Part shown: in pieces, positions 8,861 through 17,422 of the stretch | Numbering within the stretch: the first letter of the stretch is position 1 | Layout: each line of letters begins with the position of its first letter | Program-made: the position numbers and the translations under genes | From: Clostridia bacterium | GTDB taxonomy: Bacteria > Bacillota > DSM-521 > Neomoorellales > Neomoorellaceae | DNA length: 38,559 bases | Reading direction: 5' to 3' | Assembly: GCA_030445865.1 (NCBI GenBank) | Contig: JASUSV010000013.1 | Location: 1-38,559 of the forward strand | Notes under the pieces: model-generated | Told to the model about the DNA's origin: nothing | The model's input: the letters and a program-made list of their open reading frames with translations, nothing else | Databases searched by the model: none

Positions 8861-8889
8861 TTGATGTACGGTCCCTCCAGGGTTATAAT
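8861..8889 (+). promoter_or_regulatory. Promoter of the small two-gene module
   Basis: TTGATG (8861-8866) and TATAAT (8884-8889) are separated by 17 nt. The transcript would begin near 8896 and carry the SD GAGGGTG before the ATG at 8944. Confidence 0.75.
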
Positions 8890-8943
8890 ATGACTACATT
8901 GAGGTGGAAAATATGGAAAAGGTTGAAAACGAGGGTGAACAAT

Positions 8944-9174
8944 ATGCGTGAGTGGAAGGCGGTAGAAATTGAAAAAGAAATTACGGCCAAAATGCCAGAA
9001 ATAAACCGTAGCATAATTCGCTCCCGTAAAGAACGGGTAATCAGGAGAAGGCCTCGGGACCCGGAAGAGCAGAAAATATTGGACCGTATTTGTATTTATA
9101 AATGGCAAAAAGCCCTCGCTGAAGGAAAGGTGAAAATTTTAAACAATCGAGAGTGGTATTATGAGTTCGATTGA
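8944..9174 (+). CDS. Small basic hypothetical protein, first gene of a two-gene module
   Basis: The 76-residue protein begins MREWKAVEIEKEITAKMPEI and is rich in Lys, Arg and Glu. The ATG at 8944 is chosen because GAGGGTG lies 6 nt upstream; an in-frame ATG at 8890 falls immediately after the -10 box and has no SD. I do not recognise the family. Its stop overlaps the start of the next gene by 14 nt, and that gene begins like a nucleotidyltransferase-type protein. The arrangement resembles small two-gene modules of toxin-antitoxin type, but that is inference. The + strand orientation is opposite to all neighbours, which suggests a separately acquired cassette. Confidence 0.55.
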   Translation: MREWKAVEIEKEITAKMPEINRSIIRSRKERVIRRRPRDPEEQKILDRICIYKWQKALAEGKVKILNNREWYYEFD

Positions 9175-9303
9175 AAAGGCTCGGCAGGTTATAGCTCAGC
9201 TCGCTTCTAAAGATCGCTATGAAGTAATGGCCGAAATAACCGCTATCTTTACAGAGTTAATGGAACCTTATGGGATAAAACCAGTTATTGTCGGCGGCTT
9301 TAA
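9161..9303 (+). pseudogene. Truncated nucleotidyltransferase-like gene (5' fragment)
   Basis: The frame begins MSSIEKARQVIAQLASKDRY and reaches KPVIVGGF, which looks like the start of a nucleotidyltransferase fold, where VGG is typically followed by a hydrophobic residue and a DxD site. After 9303 the frame turns into reverse-complement sequence of the cyclase gene (NQHHSCRG and on to a stop at 9394) and no catalytic motif follows. The natural end of the cyclase lies exactly at this point on the other strand. I read this as a deletion or rearrangement junction near 9300 that removed the 3' part of this gene. Confidence 0.6.
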
Positions 9304-9907
9304 CCAACACCACTCTTGCCGGGGCCGCCTCCACGCCCACCAGAGGCAGGGGGGCAGCGATAAGGTAGTAGCGTCCGGCATTTACCTCCTTTAAGCGTAA
9401 CCCCTCGATGATGACGACACCGCGTTCCAGGAGAGCGCCATGGGTGCCGTAATCAGGCTGATCACGCTCTATCCCCAGGGCATCGATGCCGATGCCCCTT
9501 ACCCCTTTTTCGGCAAGGTACTGGGCTGCTTCTTTGGTGAGATAAATGAATTGGAAGTTAAATTCCTCCTGCCAGGAATTTTTGGTTTTGAAAAGGATAA
9601 AATCGCCCGGTTGAACGTCTACCTCTGAGAGGTGGGCGGGCTCGATCTTCTCGTCTACGTGGGTTAAGTCTAGCACCCGGCAGGGGCCAATTAAACCCTG
9701 CAAATCAAGCCCGTCAACACCGCGACCGCTTTTACTTATGTGCAGCGGCGCATCGATGTGGGTGCCGGTATGAGCGTCCAGGGTAATCTTGGTTTCCCTG
9801 AGACCCCGATCGTAATCCCTGGCCACCTCAAAGCGGGGCTGCTTTTCAGGTCTATTCTTATATACGGGCATGCCGGGGTAAATAGGCATAGAGACGTCGT
9901 AAAGCAA
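9257..9907 (-). CDS. Cyclase / kynurenine-formamidase-like metal hydrolase
   Basis: The 216-residue protein belongs to the cyclase family (PF04199, kynurenine formamidase-like). The metal motif is HTGTHIDAPLH, and LYDVSMPIYPGMPVY at the N-terminus is typical. The TTG at 9907 was chosen because AGGAGG lies 8 nt upstream and gives the usual family length; ATG at 9967 would overlap zwf and add an atypical Arg/Lys-rich tail. The start lies 34 nt after the zwf stop, so it is the last gene of the gnd-zwf operon. The final residues (about ADNNWFYPIRFH) lie beyond the usual family end and are encoded by the complement of the truncated nucleotidyltransferase gene, a sign of rearrangement. The substrate is unknown. 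Confidence 0.75.
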   Translation of the reverse strand: MLYDVSMPIYPGMPVYKNRPEKQPRFEVARDYDRGLRETKITLDAHTGTHIDAPLHISKSGRGVDGLDLQGLIGPCRVLDLTHVDEKIEPAHLSEVDVQPGDFILFKTKNSWQEEFNFQFIYLTKEAAQYLAEKGVRGIGIDALGIERDQPDYGTHGALLERGVVIIEGLRLKEVNAGRYYLIAAPLPLVGVEAAPARVVLVKAADNNWFYPIRFH

Positions 9908-9941
9908 AGGAGTCCCCTCCTGCCCTTCTTGTTTGTGGACC

Positions 9942-11450
9942 TTACTCCTGCTGCGCTGCCGGGGCATTCCACCACCGGCGGCCATCCTTAAGCAAAAGCG
10001 AGGCGGCGGCTTCCGGGCCCCACTGGCCGGCGGCGTAATTCGGAAAAAGGGGGGCAGCAGCCGCCCAGACCTTCGCAATAGGATCGATAAATCTCCAGGA
10101 TTGTTCTACTTCTTCCCAGCCAGTGAATAAAGTACGGTCTCCCCGCATGGCGTCGTAAAGCAGGCGCTCGTAGGCTTCCGGAGAATTGACGCCTGCCTCG
10201 CAGTTCTGGCAGAAGTCCAACCGGATGGGTACAATATAGTTATTATTGCCAGGCCGCTTGGCATTGAGCTGCACAAAAACGCCTTCGTAGGGCTGCACGC
10301 GGATCACCAGCAAATTGGGCTGCAATTCGCCGTACTCTTTAAAATAAAGGACTTCCGGCAGCGCCTTAAACTGAAGGATGATCTCGGTGGACTTGACCGG
10401 CAAACGCTTACCCGTACGGATGTAAAAAGGCACCCCCGCCCAGCGGAAGTTGTCGATAAATATTTTCAACGCCACAAAAGTTTCGGTTGCCGAATCCGCA
10501 GCCACATCTTTCTCCTGCCGGTAGGCAACTACCGGCTTCCCCTCGATAAAACCTTCCCCGTACTGACCCCGAACTGCGTCCCGGCGTACCGCTTCGGGAT
10601 TAAGGGACCTTAAGGAACGCAGGATTTTAACTTTCTCGTCCCTAATGGCCCCCGTTGCAAGGCTACTCGGCGGCTCCATGGCAATCATGGCTAATAACTG
10701 CAGCATATGGTTTTGTACCATGTCCCGCAGGGCGCCTGCCTTTTCGTAATACCCGCCCCTTTCCCCTACCCCTACCGTCTCAACGGAACTTATCTGGACG
10801 TGGTCGATATATTTATTATTCCAGACCGGCTCAAAAAAAGCGTTGGCAAATCGAATGACCATGATATTCTGGATCATCTCTTTGCCAAGGTAGTGGTCAA
10901 TGCGGTAAATTTCTTCCTCGGCGAAAACCTGGTCCAGCAGGCGGTTTAATCGCCGGGCAGACTCTAGGTCGTGGCCGAAGGGTTTTTCAATTATCACCCG
11001 CTGCCATCCCGAGTTCGCCAGGATGTTCTCTTCCCGGAGGCCGGCTACCAGGCGGCCGAAATGCACTGGCGCTACGGCCAGGTAGTAAACGCGATTGCCA
11101 CCGGTAGCGCGCCCTTCTTCCAGTTGCCGGAGCAGATCTTTTAACCTGGCGTATCCCTGGGGATCGTAAATATCGCTTTGGAAATAAACGCACCTGGCGG
11201 CAAAACCGGCGAAGGTTTGCTCCAGCTTGTCGGCCCGGCGGGAAAAGGTCTTTAACGAAGGTAATAAGATCTGTTCCCGGAAGGCATCCTGGTTATAGGG
11301 CCGCCGCCCGACGGCCACCAACCTCGTAGAAGCAGGTAAAAAATTATCAATGTACAGGTTATAAAAGGCGGGAAACAATTTCTTGCGGGCCAGATCTCCT
11401 GTAGCCCCGAAGATTAAAAAAAGGCAGGGATCGGGTTTAAAAGGCGCCAT
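9942..11450 (-). CDS. zwf: Glucose-6-phosphate 1-dehydrogenase
   Basis: The 502-residue protein catalyses glucose-6-phosphate oxidation to 6-phosphogluconolactone, first step of the oxidative pentose phosphate pathway. The nucleotide-binding motif LIFGATGDLARKKLFPA is at the N-terminus and the active-site signature RIDHYLGKE lies near residue 180; IEKPFGHD and FYIRTGKRL are also conserved. ATG at 11450 was chosen over ATG at 11474 because AAAGGGG lies 8 nt upstream. It overlaps the end of gnd by 14 nt. The gene follows gnd and precedes the cyclase. No 6-phosphogluconolactonase gene is seen in this window. Confidence 0.93.
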   Translation of the reverse strand: MAPFKPDPCLFLIFGATGDLARKKLFPAFYNLYIDNFLPASTRLVAVGRRPYNQDAFREQILLPSLKTFSRRADKLEQTFAGFAARCVYFQSDIYDPQGYARLKDLLRQLEEGRATGGNRVYYLAVAPVHFGRLVAGLREENILANSGWQRVIIEKPFGHDLESARRLNRLLDQVFAEEEIYRIDHYLGKEMIQNIMVIRFANAFFEPVWNNKYIDHVQISSVETVGVGERGGYYEKAGALRDMVQNHMLQLLAMIAMEPPSSLATGAIRDEKVKILRSLRSLNPEAVRRDAVRGQYGEGFIEGKPVVAYRQEKDVAADSATETFVALKIFIDNFRWAGVPFYIRTGKRLPVKSTEIILQFKALPEVLYFKEYGELQPNLLVIRVQPYEGVFVQLNAKRPGNNNYIVPIRLDFCQNCEAGVNSPEAYERLLYDAMRGDRTLFTGWEEVEQSWRFIDPIAKVWAAAAPLFPNYAAGQWGPEAAASLLLKDGRRWWNAPAAQQE

Positions 11451-12351
11451 GGGGGCTGCCCCTTTCGACTTCATGTCCGCCGAATTCGTACCTTAGGGCC
11501 GCCACCACTTTTGCGGCAAAGCTTTCTATCTGCTCCGAACGGTAGCGCATAAAAACCGAACCGGCGATGATCGGAGCCGGTATCCCCAGCTCCAAAGCCG
11601 TCATTGCCGTCCACAACCCTTCACCGGAAGAATGCACTATTCCCTTAATAGATTCTAACTTGGACTCTTTATTTAAAGCCTTTTCGAGAAGATCCATAAG
11701 CCAGCCCCGGATGACAGAACCATGCCTCCAGAGCCGCGCTATCTCCTTTAGGCTGAGTTCGAAGGGGCCTCTGGCTAAAATTTCAAAGCCCTCGCCCAGG
11801 GCTTGTAGCATACCGTATTCAATCCCATTGTGTACCATTTTGACGAAGTGGCCGCTGCCGCAGGGCCCCACGTGCAGGTAACCTCCCGGCACGCAGATGG
11901 CCTGCAACAAAGGTTCGAGGCGGTCAAAAACCTCTTTTTCCGCCCCCACCATGGCGCAAATCCCGTACCTGGCCCCTTCCACGCCGCCGCTGGTGCCCAC
12001 GTCGGCCAGGTGCAGGCCCCGGTTCCGCATAGCCCCGTAGCGGCGCAAGGTATCCTTATAATAGGAGTTGCCGCCATCGACGATGATATCACTTGCAGCC
12101 AGGAGGGGCGCCAGCCCCTCAATCAGCTCGTCTACCCCCGGCCCGGCCGGAACCATGAGCCAAATCACCCGCGGGGGCTTGAGCCGGTCCACCAGCTCTG
12201 TCAGGCCGCCCACGCCGGTAACACCTGCTTCCGTAGCCCTGGCAACCGTTGCCGGGGTGCGGGCGTAACCCACCACCTGCAAGCCCTTCTCCAGCATATT
12301 TAAAGCCAGGTTAAAGCCCATTTTACCTAGGCCGATTAAGCCTACCTGCAA
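11437..12351 (-). CDS. gnd: 6-phosphogluconate dehydrogenase, short NAD-type
   Basis: The 304-residue protein is the short form of decarboxylating 6-phosphogluconate dehydrogenase (YqeC/GndZ class), which usually prefers NAD. It converts 6-phosphogluconate to ribulose-5-phosphate and CO2. The Rossmann motif GLIGLGKMGFNLALNM is at the N-terminus; VGTSGGVEGARYG and KMVHNGIEYGMLQA are the substrate and catalytic regions. The start is TTG at 12351, with GGAGGG 8 nt upstream. It is the first gene of a gnd-zwf-cyclase operon, an order that is reversed relative to the pathway. Confidence 0.92.
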   Translation of the reverse strand: MQVGLIGLGKMGFNLALNMLEKGLQVVGYARTPATVARATEAGVTGVGGLTELVDRLKPPRVIWLMVPAGPGVDELIEGLAPLLAASDIIVDGGNSYYKDTLRRYGAMRNRGLHLADVGTSGGVEGARYGICAMVGAEKEVFDRLEPLLQAICVPGGYLHVGPCGSGHFVKMVHNGIEYGMLQALGEGFEILARGPFELSLKEIARLWRHGSVIRGWLMDLLEKALNKESKLESIKGIVHSSGEGLWTAMTALELGIPAPIIAGSVFMRYRSEQIESFAAKVVAALRYEFGGHEVERGSPHGAF

Positions 12352-12462
12352 TCTTTTTTCCCTCCTGAATTACCTACCCATAGTCTTTACTCCTGGCGCC
12401 ACTTTATTCTCAAGGGCTGCTGAAGAGCGCCCAAGGTATTACGGGTATCCGGCTGGCGAATT

Positions 12463-12490
12463 AATTGCCCCGGCTGACCGGGGCAATTTT
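12463..12490. terminator. Strong symmetrical hairpin between hydA and gnd
   Basis: AATTGCCCCGG (12463-12473) and CCGGGGCAATT (12478-12488) form a perfect 11-bp stem with a CTGA loop, followed on the + strand by TT. On the minus strand the following sequence is AATTCG, so the T-run is weak. It may back up the terminator at 12513-12541. Confidence 0.5.
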
Positions 12491-12512
12491 CTAGTAAGAG
12501 ATTCCATATGTT

Positions 12513-12541
12513 AAAAAGCCCGGTCGCACAGGACCGGACTT
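12513..12541 (-). terminator. Rho-independent terminator of the hydABC operon
   Basis: On the minus strand AAGTCCGGTC (12541-12532) pairs with GACCGGGCTT (12525-12516), including one G-T wobble, around a 6-nt loop. TTTTT overlaps and follows the stem. It lies 78 nt past the hydA stop codon. Confidence 0.8.
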
Positions 12542-12618
12542 GATATACAGCCACGCTTAATATTTCCTGGAGAATTGGTAGAAGCCTTAATATGCGGGTT
12601 AATGCTTTGATACAACGC

Positions 12619-14340
12619 TTAATACTTCCCCCGCGGCGTGTAGTGGGTGTGCAACAGGTGATGGGATTTTTCGCTCAAGGGGTGGCCTAGGAATTCGCGG
12701 TAGAGGGCCTGAATGGACGGGTTCTCATGGGATTTACGCACAGGCATATTTTTGTCGGCATTGTAAATGCCGGCTATGCGCTGGGCGCGGATCTCGGTAT
12801 TGGTAGGAATGGGCTGGCCGCCGCCGCCGATGCAGCCGCCGGGACAGCACATGATCTCGATGAAGTGGTATTGCTCCCCGGCCTTTACCCTTTCGAGCAA
12901 CTGCCGGGCGTGCCCCAGGCTGTGAGCCACGGCCACGCGCACCTGTGTACCGTCGATATTCACCACCGCTTCTTTAATGCCCTTGAGGCCCCGCACTTCG
13001 TAGAAGTCCAGGGAAGGCAGTTCTTTACCGGTTATCAGCTCGTAAGCCGTCCGCAGGGCGGCTTCCATCACCCCGCCGGTAGCCCCGAAAATTACCGCCG
13101 CTCCGGTAGATTCGCCCAGGGGATCGTCGTACTGCTCCTCCGGTAAAGCCGTGAAGTCGATACCGGCTTCCTTGATCATGCGCGCCAGCTCGCGCGTGGT
13201 AAGGACGTAGTCCACGTCCTGGTAGCCGCTGTCCCGCATTTCGGGCCGCTGGCACTCGAACTTCTTGGCCGTGCAGGGCATAATGGATACTACCACCATC
13301 TTGGCCGGGTCGATGCCCGCCTTCTGGGCGTAGAAAGTTTTGGCTACGGCCCCGAACATCTGCTGGGGCGACTTGCAGGTCGAGAGGTTGGGCAGTAATT
13401 CCGGGTAGAAGTGTTCGATAAATTTGATCCAGCCCGGGCTGCAGGAAGTGAGCAGGGGAAGCACCCCGCCTTTGGTCAACCGCTGGATGAATTCGCTGCC
13501 CTCCTCCATAATGGTGAGATCGGCCGCAAAATCGGTGTCGAATACGCGGTCGAAGCCCAGGCGTCGCAGGGCCGCCACCATCTGGCCGGTGTTGATGCTT
13601 CCCGGAGGCAGGCCGAACTCCTGGCCGATGGAAACGCGGGTCGCCGGCGCCGTCTGCACCACGACGAATTTATCCGGGTCGGCCAGGGCCGCCCAGACTT
13701 CGTTGGTGTAATCCTTTTCGTAAAGGGCGCCCACGGGGCAGACCAGGGTGCACTGGCCGCATTCGACGCAGGCCACCTCATAAAGGGGCTCCTGGAAGGC
13801 GGGGGCGATAACCGTATCAAAACCGCGTTCCAGCGGCGCTATGGCCTTAACCCCCTGAACTTTTTCACATACTGCCACGCAGCGGCGGCAGAGGATGCAC
13901 TTCTGGGGGTCGCGCACCAGCGCCGGGGTAGAGGTGTCCTTGGGATAGTCTACCTTGCGCCCCTCAAAGCGCACCTGGCGTATCCCGAGAGACTGGGCCA
14001 AACTCTGCAGCTCGCAGTTGAGGTTGCGGATGCAGGTCGGGCATTCCATGGGGTGGTTGGAAAGCAGGAGCTCGACGTTTAAACGCCTGGCCGCCCGGAC
14101 CCGGGGGGTGTTGGTGCGCACGACCATACCTTGGGCCACCGGCGCCACGCAGGAAGCCATCAAGGTCTTAGCCCCTTCCACCTCCACCACGCAGACCCGG
14201 CAGGCGCCGATCTCGTTAATCCCCTCCAGGTAGCAGAGCGTAGGAATATGGATACCCGCCTTTTCCGCCGCTTTCAAGATGGTGGTGCCGGCTTCGACCT
14301 CTACCTGGACATTATCTATAGTTAAAGTAACCGTGCTCAT
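12619..14340 (-). CDS. hydA: Electron-bifurcating [FeFe]-hydrogenase catalytic subunit HydA
   Basis: The 573-residue protein holds the H-cluster that evolves or oxidises H2. Domains in order: plant-type [2Fe-2S] (Cys36, Cys47, Cys50, Cys64); a His-ligated [4Fe-4S] site (NHPMECPTC with Cys109); two [4Fe-4S] motifs (CILCRRCVAVC, CVECGQCTLVC); and the H domain. H-cluster ligands are Cys300 in LLTSCSPGW, Cys356 in MPCTAKKFE, and Cys499/Cys503 in EIMCCPGGC. The residue after Cys300 is Ser, where many monomeric enzymes have the proton-relay Cys. ATG at 14340 has GGAGGC 7 nt upstream. It is the last gene of the operon, 31 nt after hydB. With HydB and HydC it should couple H2 to NADH and reduced ferredoxin. 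Confidence 0.95.
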   Translation of the reverse strand: MSTVTLTIDNVQVEVEAGTTILKAAEKAGIHIPTLCYLEGINEIGACRVCVVEVEGAKTLMASCVAPVAQGMVVRTNTPRVRAARRLNVELLLSNHPMECPTCIRNLNCELQSLAQSLGIRQVRFEGRKVDYPKDTSTPALVRDPQKCILCRRCVAVCEKVQGVKAIAPLERGFDTVIAPAFQEPLYEVACVECGQCTLVCPVGALYEKDYTNEVWAALADPDKFVVVQTAPATRVSIGQEFGLPPGSINTGQMVAALRRLGFDRVFDTDFAADLTIMEEGSEFIQRLTKGGVLPLLTSCSPGWIKFIEHFYPELLPNLSTCKSPQQMFGAVAKTFYAQKAGIDPAKMVVVSIMPCTAKKFECQRPEMRDSGYQDVDYVLTTRELARMIKEAGIDFTALPEEQYDDPLGESTGAAVIFGATGGVMEAALRTAYELITGKELPSLDFYEVRGLKGIKEAVVNIDGTQVRVAVAHSLGHARQLLERVKAGEQYHFIEIMCCPGGCIGGGGQPIPTNTEIRAQRIAGIYNADKNMPVRKSHENPSIQALYREFLGHPLSEKSHHLLHTHYTPRGKY

Positions 14341-14371
14341 AATCCGTGCCTCCTATCCCTTGCTAAACCCT

Positions 14372-17300
14372 TCACTCGCGCACGTCGCAGCGCAGGCAGC
14401 GGGCCGCCTCGGCCACGGCCTGTTCCTCATCAAAACCCAGCTCGACCTCCCGGAAACCGGACAGGCGGGCCTCCGCGTCCAGGGTAGCCGCTACCAGCCT
14501 GGGAGTAACATCCTCGATTACCGGGGCCGTCCGCCGCCGCTCCACTTTAACCTGCGGCACTACACACCCATCACCGCCCAGGTATTTATCGATGGCCGCG
14601 GCCGCCTGTTTGCCAGCCGCTATGGCCCCAACGACCGTGTCCGGCCCGGTTACGCAATCGCCGCCGGCAAAGACGCCGGGTATGTTTGTGGATAGCGTCT
14701 TATCGTCAACTACCAGGGTCCCAGCCCGGCTTAAAGCGATTTCCGGCGGCAGGCCGTCTCTATTGACCGTCTGACCGACGGCCGCAATAACCACATCCAC
14801 CGGGAGGGTAAAATCGGCGCCTTCAACCGAGACAGGCCGCCGGCGGCCGCTCTGGTCGAAGTCCCCGGGCCGCATACGGGCGCACCTGAGCCCATATACC
14901 CGGCCGTCCCGGCCCAGGATTTCCAGCGGCGCCGCTAGACAAGTGATTTTAATCCCTTCGCGTTCCGCCTCATCGATCTCATCGCGAATGGCCGGCATAT
15001 CTTCTTTATTGCGACGGTAGATTACGTGCACTTCTCCGGCTCCCAAACGCCTGGCCGAGCGGGCCGCGTCCATGGCCACGTTACCGCCGCCGATGACGGC
15101 TACCACTTTGTCCTTCACGTCCACCGGTTGCCCTAAATTGAGCCGGCGTAAAAAGTCCATGCCTGAATATACCCCCTGGAGGTCTTCCCCCGGCACCCCC
15201 AGCTTATGCTCGGCATGGGCGCCGAGAGCCAAAAAGACGGCCTGGTAGCCCTGCTCGCGCAAATCCGCCAGGGTGAAGTCCCGGCCCAGAGCGGTACCGG
15301 TCTTGATCTCCACGCCCACCTGGAGGATGGTATCTATCTCCGCCTGGAGGGTCTTCTTGGGCAGGCGGTACTCGGGAATACCTACGGCCATCATACCGCC
15401 GGCTACAGGCAAGGCCTCAAATACGGTAACGCCGTAACCTTTGAGCGCCAGGTAATAAGCGGCCGTCAAACCGGCCGGGCCGGAACCTATAATGGCGACC
15501 CTTTTACCGTTGGGGGGCTGTACCTGGGGTACCGGCCGCGAGCCGTTAAGAGATAAAGCGTAGTCGGCCACGAAGCGCTTCAGTTGCCGGATGGCCAGCG
15601 GCTGGTCCAGCTTGCCCCGGTTGCACTTACCCTCGCAGGGGTGATGGCATACCCGGCCGCAGACTACCGGGAAGGGATTCTCCCGGACAATAGTTTCATA
15701 GGCTTCGGTAAAGCGGCGCTGCCGGATCAAGTCGATATAAATAGGTACATCGACGTTGGCCGGGCAGGTGTTCTGGCAGGGGGAATCGAAAAGGGCGGCG
15801 CAAACCGACGCCGGGCAGCGCTTGTCGCGGATGTGGGCTTCGTACTCCTCGCGAAAGTACCTGATGGTGCTTAAAACCGGGTTGGGCGCCGTCTGGCCCA
15901 GGCCACAGAGGGCGGTATCTTTAATCTGCTGGCCGAGCTCCACCAGGAGGTCGATATCCCCTTCCCGCCCCTCGCCTCTGGAAATGCGGTCCAGGATCTC
16001 CAGCATGCGGGCGGTGCCGATGCGGCAGGGAGTGCACTTGCCGCAGGATTCGTCTTTCACGAAATCCAGGAAAAACTTGGCCAGGTCCACCATGCAGGTA
16101 TCCTCGTCCATAATGATCAGGCCGCCGGAACCCATGATAGTTCCCAAAGCGGTAAGGGAATCGTAATCGATGGGTACGTTTAAATGCGACGCCGGGATGC
16201 AGCCGCCCGAAGGCCCGCCCGTCTGGGCCGCCTTGAATTTCTTGCCGCCGGGGATGCCGCCGCCGATGTCATAAATAACCTGGCCTAGAGAGGTGCCCAT
16301 AGGCACTTCCACGAGGCCGTTGTTGTTAATTTTGCCTGCCAGGGCGAACACCTTGGTACCCTTGCTCTTTTCGGTACCGATAGAAGCAAACCACTCCCAC
16401 CCGTTGCGGACGATGGTGGGCACGTTGGCCAGCGTCTCCACGTTATTTATCACCGTCGGCTTGCCCCAGAGGCCGGAAACGGCCGGGAAGGGAGGCCGTG
16501 GCCGCGGCTCGCCCCGGCGCCCCTCGATGGAGGCCAGCAGCGCCGTCTCCTCGCCGCAGACAAAGGCCCCGGCGCCGAGGCGGATATCGATGTCGAAATC
16601 AAAGCCGGAGCCGAAAATGTTTTTACCTAGCAAACCCTTTTCCCGGGCCTGGGCAATGGCGATTTGTAGGCGGTTCACGGCAATGGGGTATTCGGCGCGG
16701 ACGTAAATGTAGCCCTGGCTGGCGCCGATGGCGTAGGCGCCGATGGCCATACCCTCCAGCACGGCGTGGGGGTCGCCTTCCAGGATGCTCCTGTCCATAA
16801 AAGCGCCGGGGTCGCCTTCATCGGCGTTGCAGACGAAATACTTCACCGGCCCCGGCGAGCGGTAGGCGAATTCCCATTTTAAGCCGGTGGGGAAACCGCC
16901 GCCGCCGCGGCCCCGGAGTCCCGACTTCTTAATGATTTCGATGACCTCGTAAGGCTGCATTTCGGTCAGGACTTTACCTAAAGCAAAGTAGCCGTCGCGG
17001 GCTATATATTCCTCGATAGATTCGGGATTGATCACGCCGCAGTTGCGCAGGGCAATGCGGAGCTGGTGCTTAAAGAAAGGTATATCTTCAAAAGATTTAA
17101 CCGCTGCTTCCGTCTCGGGCTGTTTATAAAGCAGGCGCTCTACTACCCGCCCCTTCACAAAATGCTCTTCTACCAGTTCAGGTACATCTTCAGGGTGGAC
17201 GGTACAATAAAAAGTACCCTCCGGGTAGACCATCATATTGGGGCCGAAACGGCAGAAGCCGAAGCACCCGGTATCCACAACCTTTACTTCTTTATCCAGC

Positions 17301-17410
17301 CCCCGCCTGGCGAGTTCCTTGATTAAAGCTTCTTTGGTAGCGGGGCTTTCGGAAGCGGTGCAACCCGTACCGGCACAAACGAGCACATGGGCGCGATAAA
17401 ACTCTACCAT
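14372..17410 (-). CDS. hydB: HydB: NuoF-like subunit fused to a GltD-like oxidoreductase
   Basis: The 1012-residue protein is the diaphorase subunit of the bifurcating hydrogenase with a large C-terminal fusion. Residues 1-90 form a thioredoxin-like [2Fe-2S] domain (Cys12, Cys17, Cys49, Cys53). Residues 115-525 are NuoF-like, with GRGGGGFPTG for FMN/NADH and ESCGKCTPCRIG plus Cys502 for [4Fe-4S]. Residues 530-615 carry eight Cys in two groups (CQNTCP, CGRVCHHPCEGKC), as in the small subunit of glutamate synthase and NfnB. Residues 636-990 form an FAD/NAD(P) module with GSGPAGLTAAYY and GGGNVAMDAAR. The usual HydB has about 600 residues. The added half could give a second NAD(P)H site. AGGAGGGG precedes the ATG. 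Confidence 0.92.
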   Translation of the reverse strand: MVEFYRAHVLVCAGTGCTASESPATKEALIKELARRGLDKEVKVVDTGCFGFCRFGPNMMVYPEGTFYCTVHPEDVPELVEEHFVKGRVVERLLYKQPETEAAVKSFEDIPFFKHQLRIALRNCGVINPESIEEYIARDGYFALGKVLTEMQPYEVIEIIKKSGLRGRGGGGFPTGLKWEFAYRSPGPVKYFVCNADEGDPGAFMDRSILEGDPHAVLEGMAIGAYAIGASQGYIYVRAEYPIAVNRLQIAIAQAREKGLLGKNIFGSGFDFDIDIRLGAGAFVCGEETALLASIEGRRGEPRPRPPFPAVSGLWGKPTVINNVETLANVPTIVRNGWEWFASIGTEKSKGTKVFALAGKINNNGLVEVPMGTSLGQVIYDIGGGIPGGKKFKAAQTGGPSGGCIPASHLNVPIDYDSLTALGTIMGSGGLIIMDEDTCMVDLAKFFLDFVKDESCGKCTPCRIGTARMLEILDRISRGEGREGDIDLLVELGQQIKDTALCGLGQTAPNPVLSTIRYFREEYEAHIRDKRCPASVCAALFDSPCQNTCPANVDVPIYIDLIRQRRFTEAYETIVRENPFPVVCGRVCHHPCEGKCNRGKLDQPLAIRQLKRFVADYALSLNGSRPVPQVQPPNGKRVAIIGSGPAGLTAAYYLALKGYGVTVFEALPVAGGMMAVGIPEYRLPKKTLQAEIDTILQVGVEIKTGTALGRDFTLADLREQGYQAVFLALGAHAEHKLGVPGEDLQGVYSGMDFLRRLNLGQPVDVKDKVVAVIGGGNVAMDAARSARRLGAGEVHVIYRRNKEDMPAIRDEIDEAEREGIKITCLAAPLEILGRDGRVYGLRCARMRPGDFDQSGRRRPVSVEGADFTLPVDVVIAAVGQTVNRDGLPPEIALSRAGTLVVDDKTLSTNIPGVFAGGDCVTGPDTVVGAIAAGKQAAAAIDKYLGGDGCVVPQVKVERRRTAPVIEDVTPRLVAATLDAEARLSGFREVELGFDEEQAVAEAARCLRCDVRE

Positions 17411-17422
17411 GAAACTCCCCTC

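Noticed and set aside
8785-8890. A sigma-54 (-24/-12) promoter near the activator gene
   Set aside because: The best candidate has GG and GC elements 12 nt apart instead of 10; no good TGGCAC-N5-TTGC match was found in any intergenic region by eye.
9304-9394. The 3' part of the + strand frame beginning at 9161 as real coding sequence
   Set aside because: It is the reverse complement of the conserved cyclase coding region, so only the part before about 9303 has the gene's own homology.
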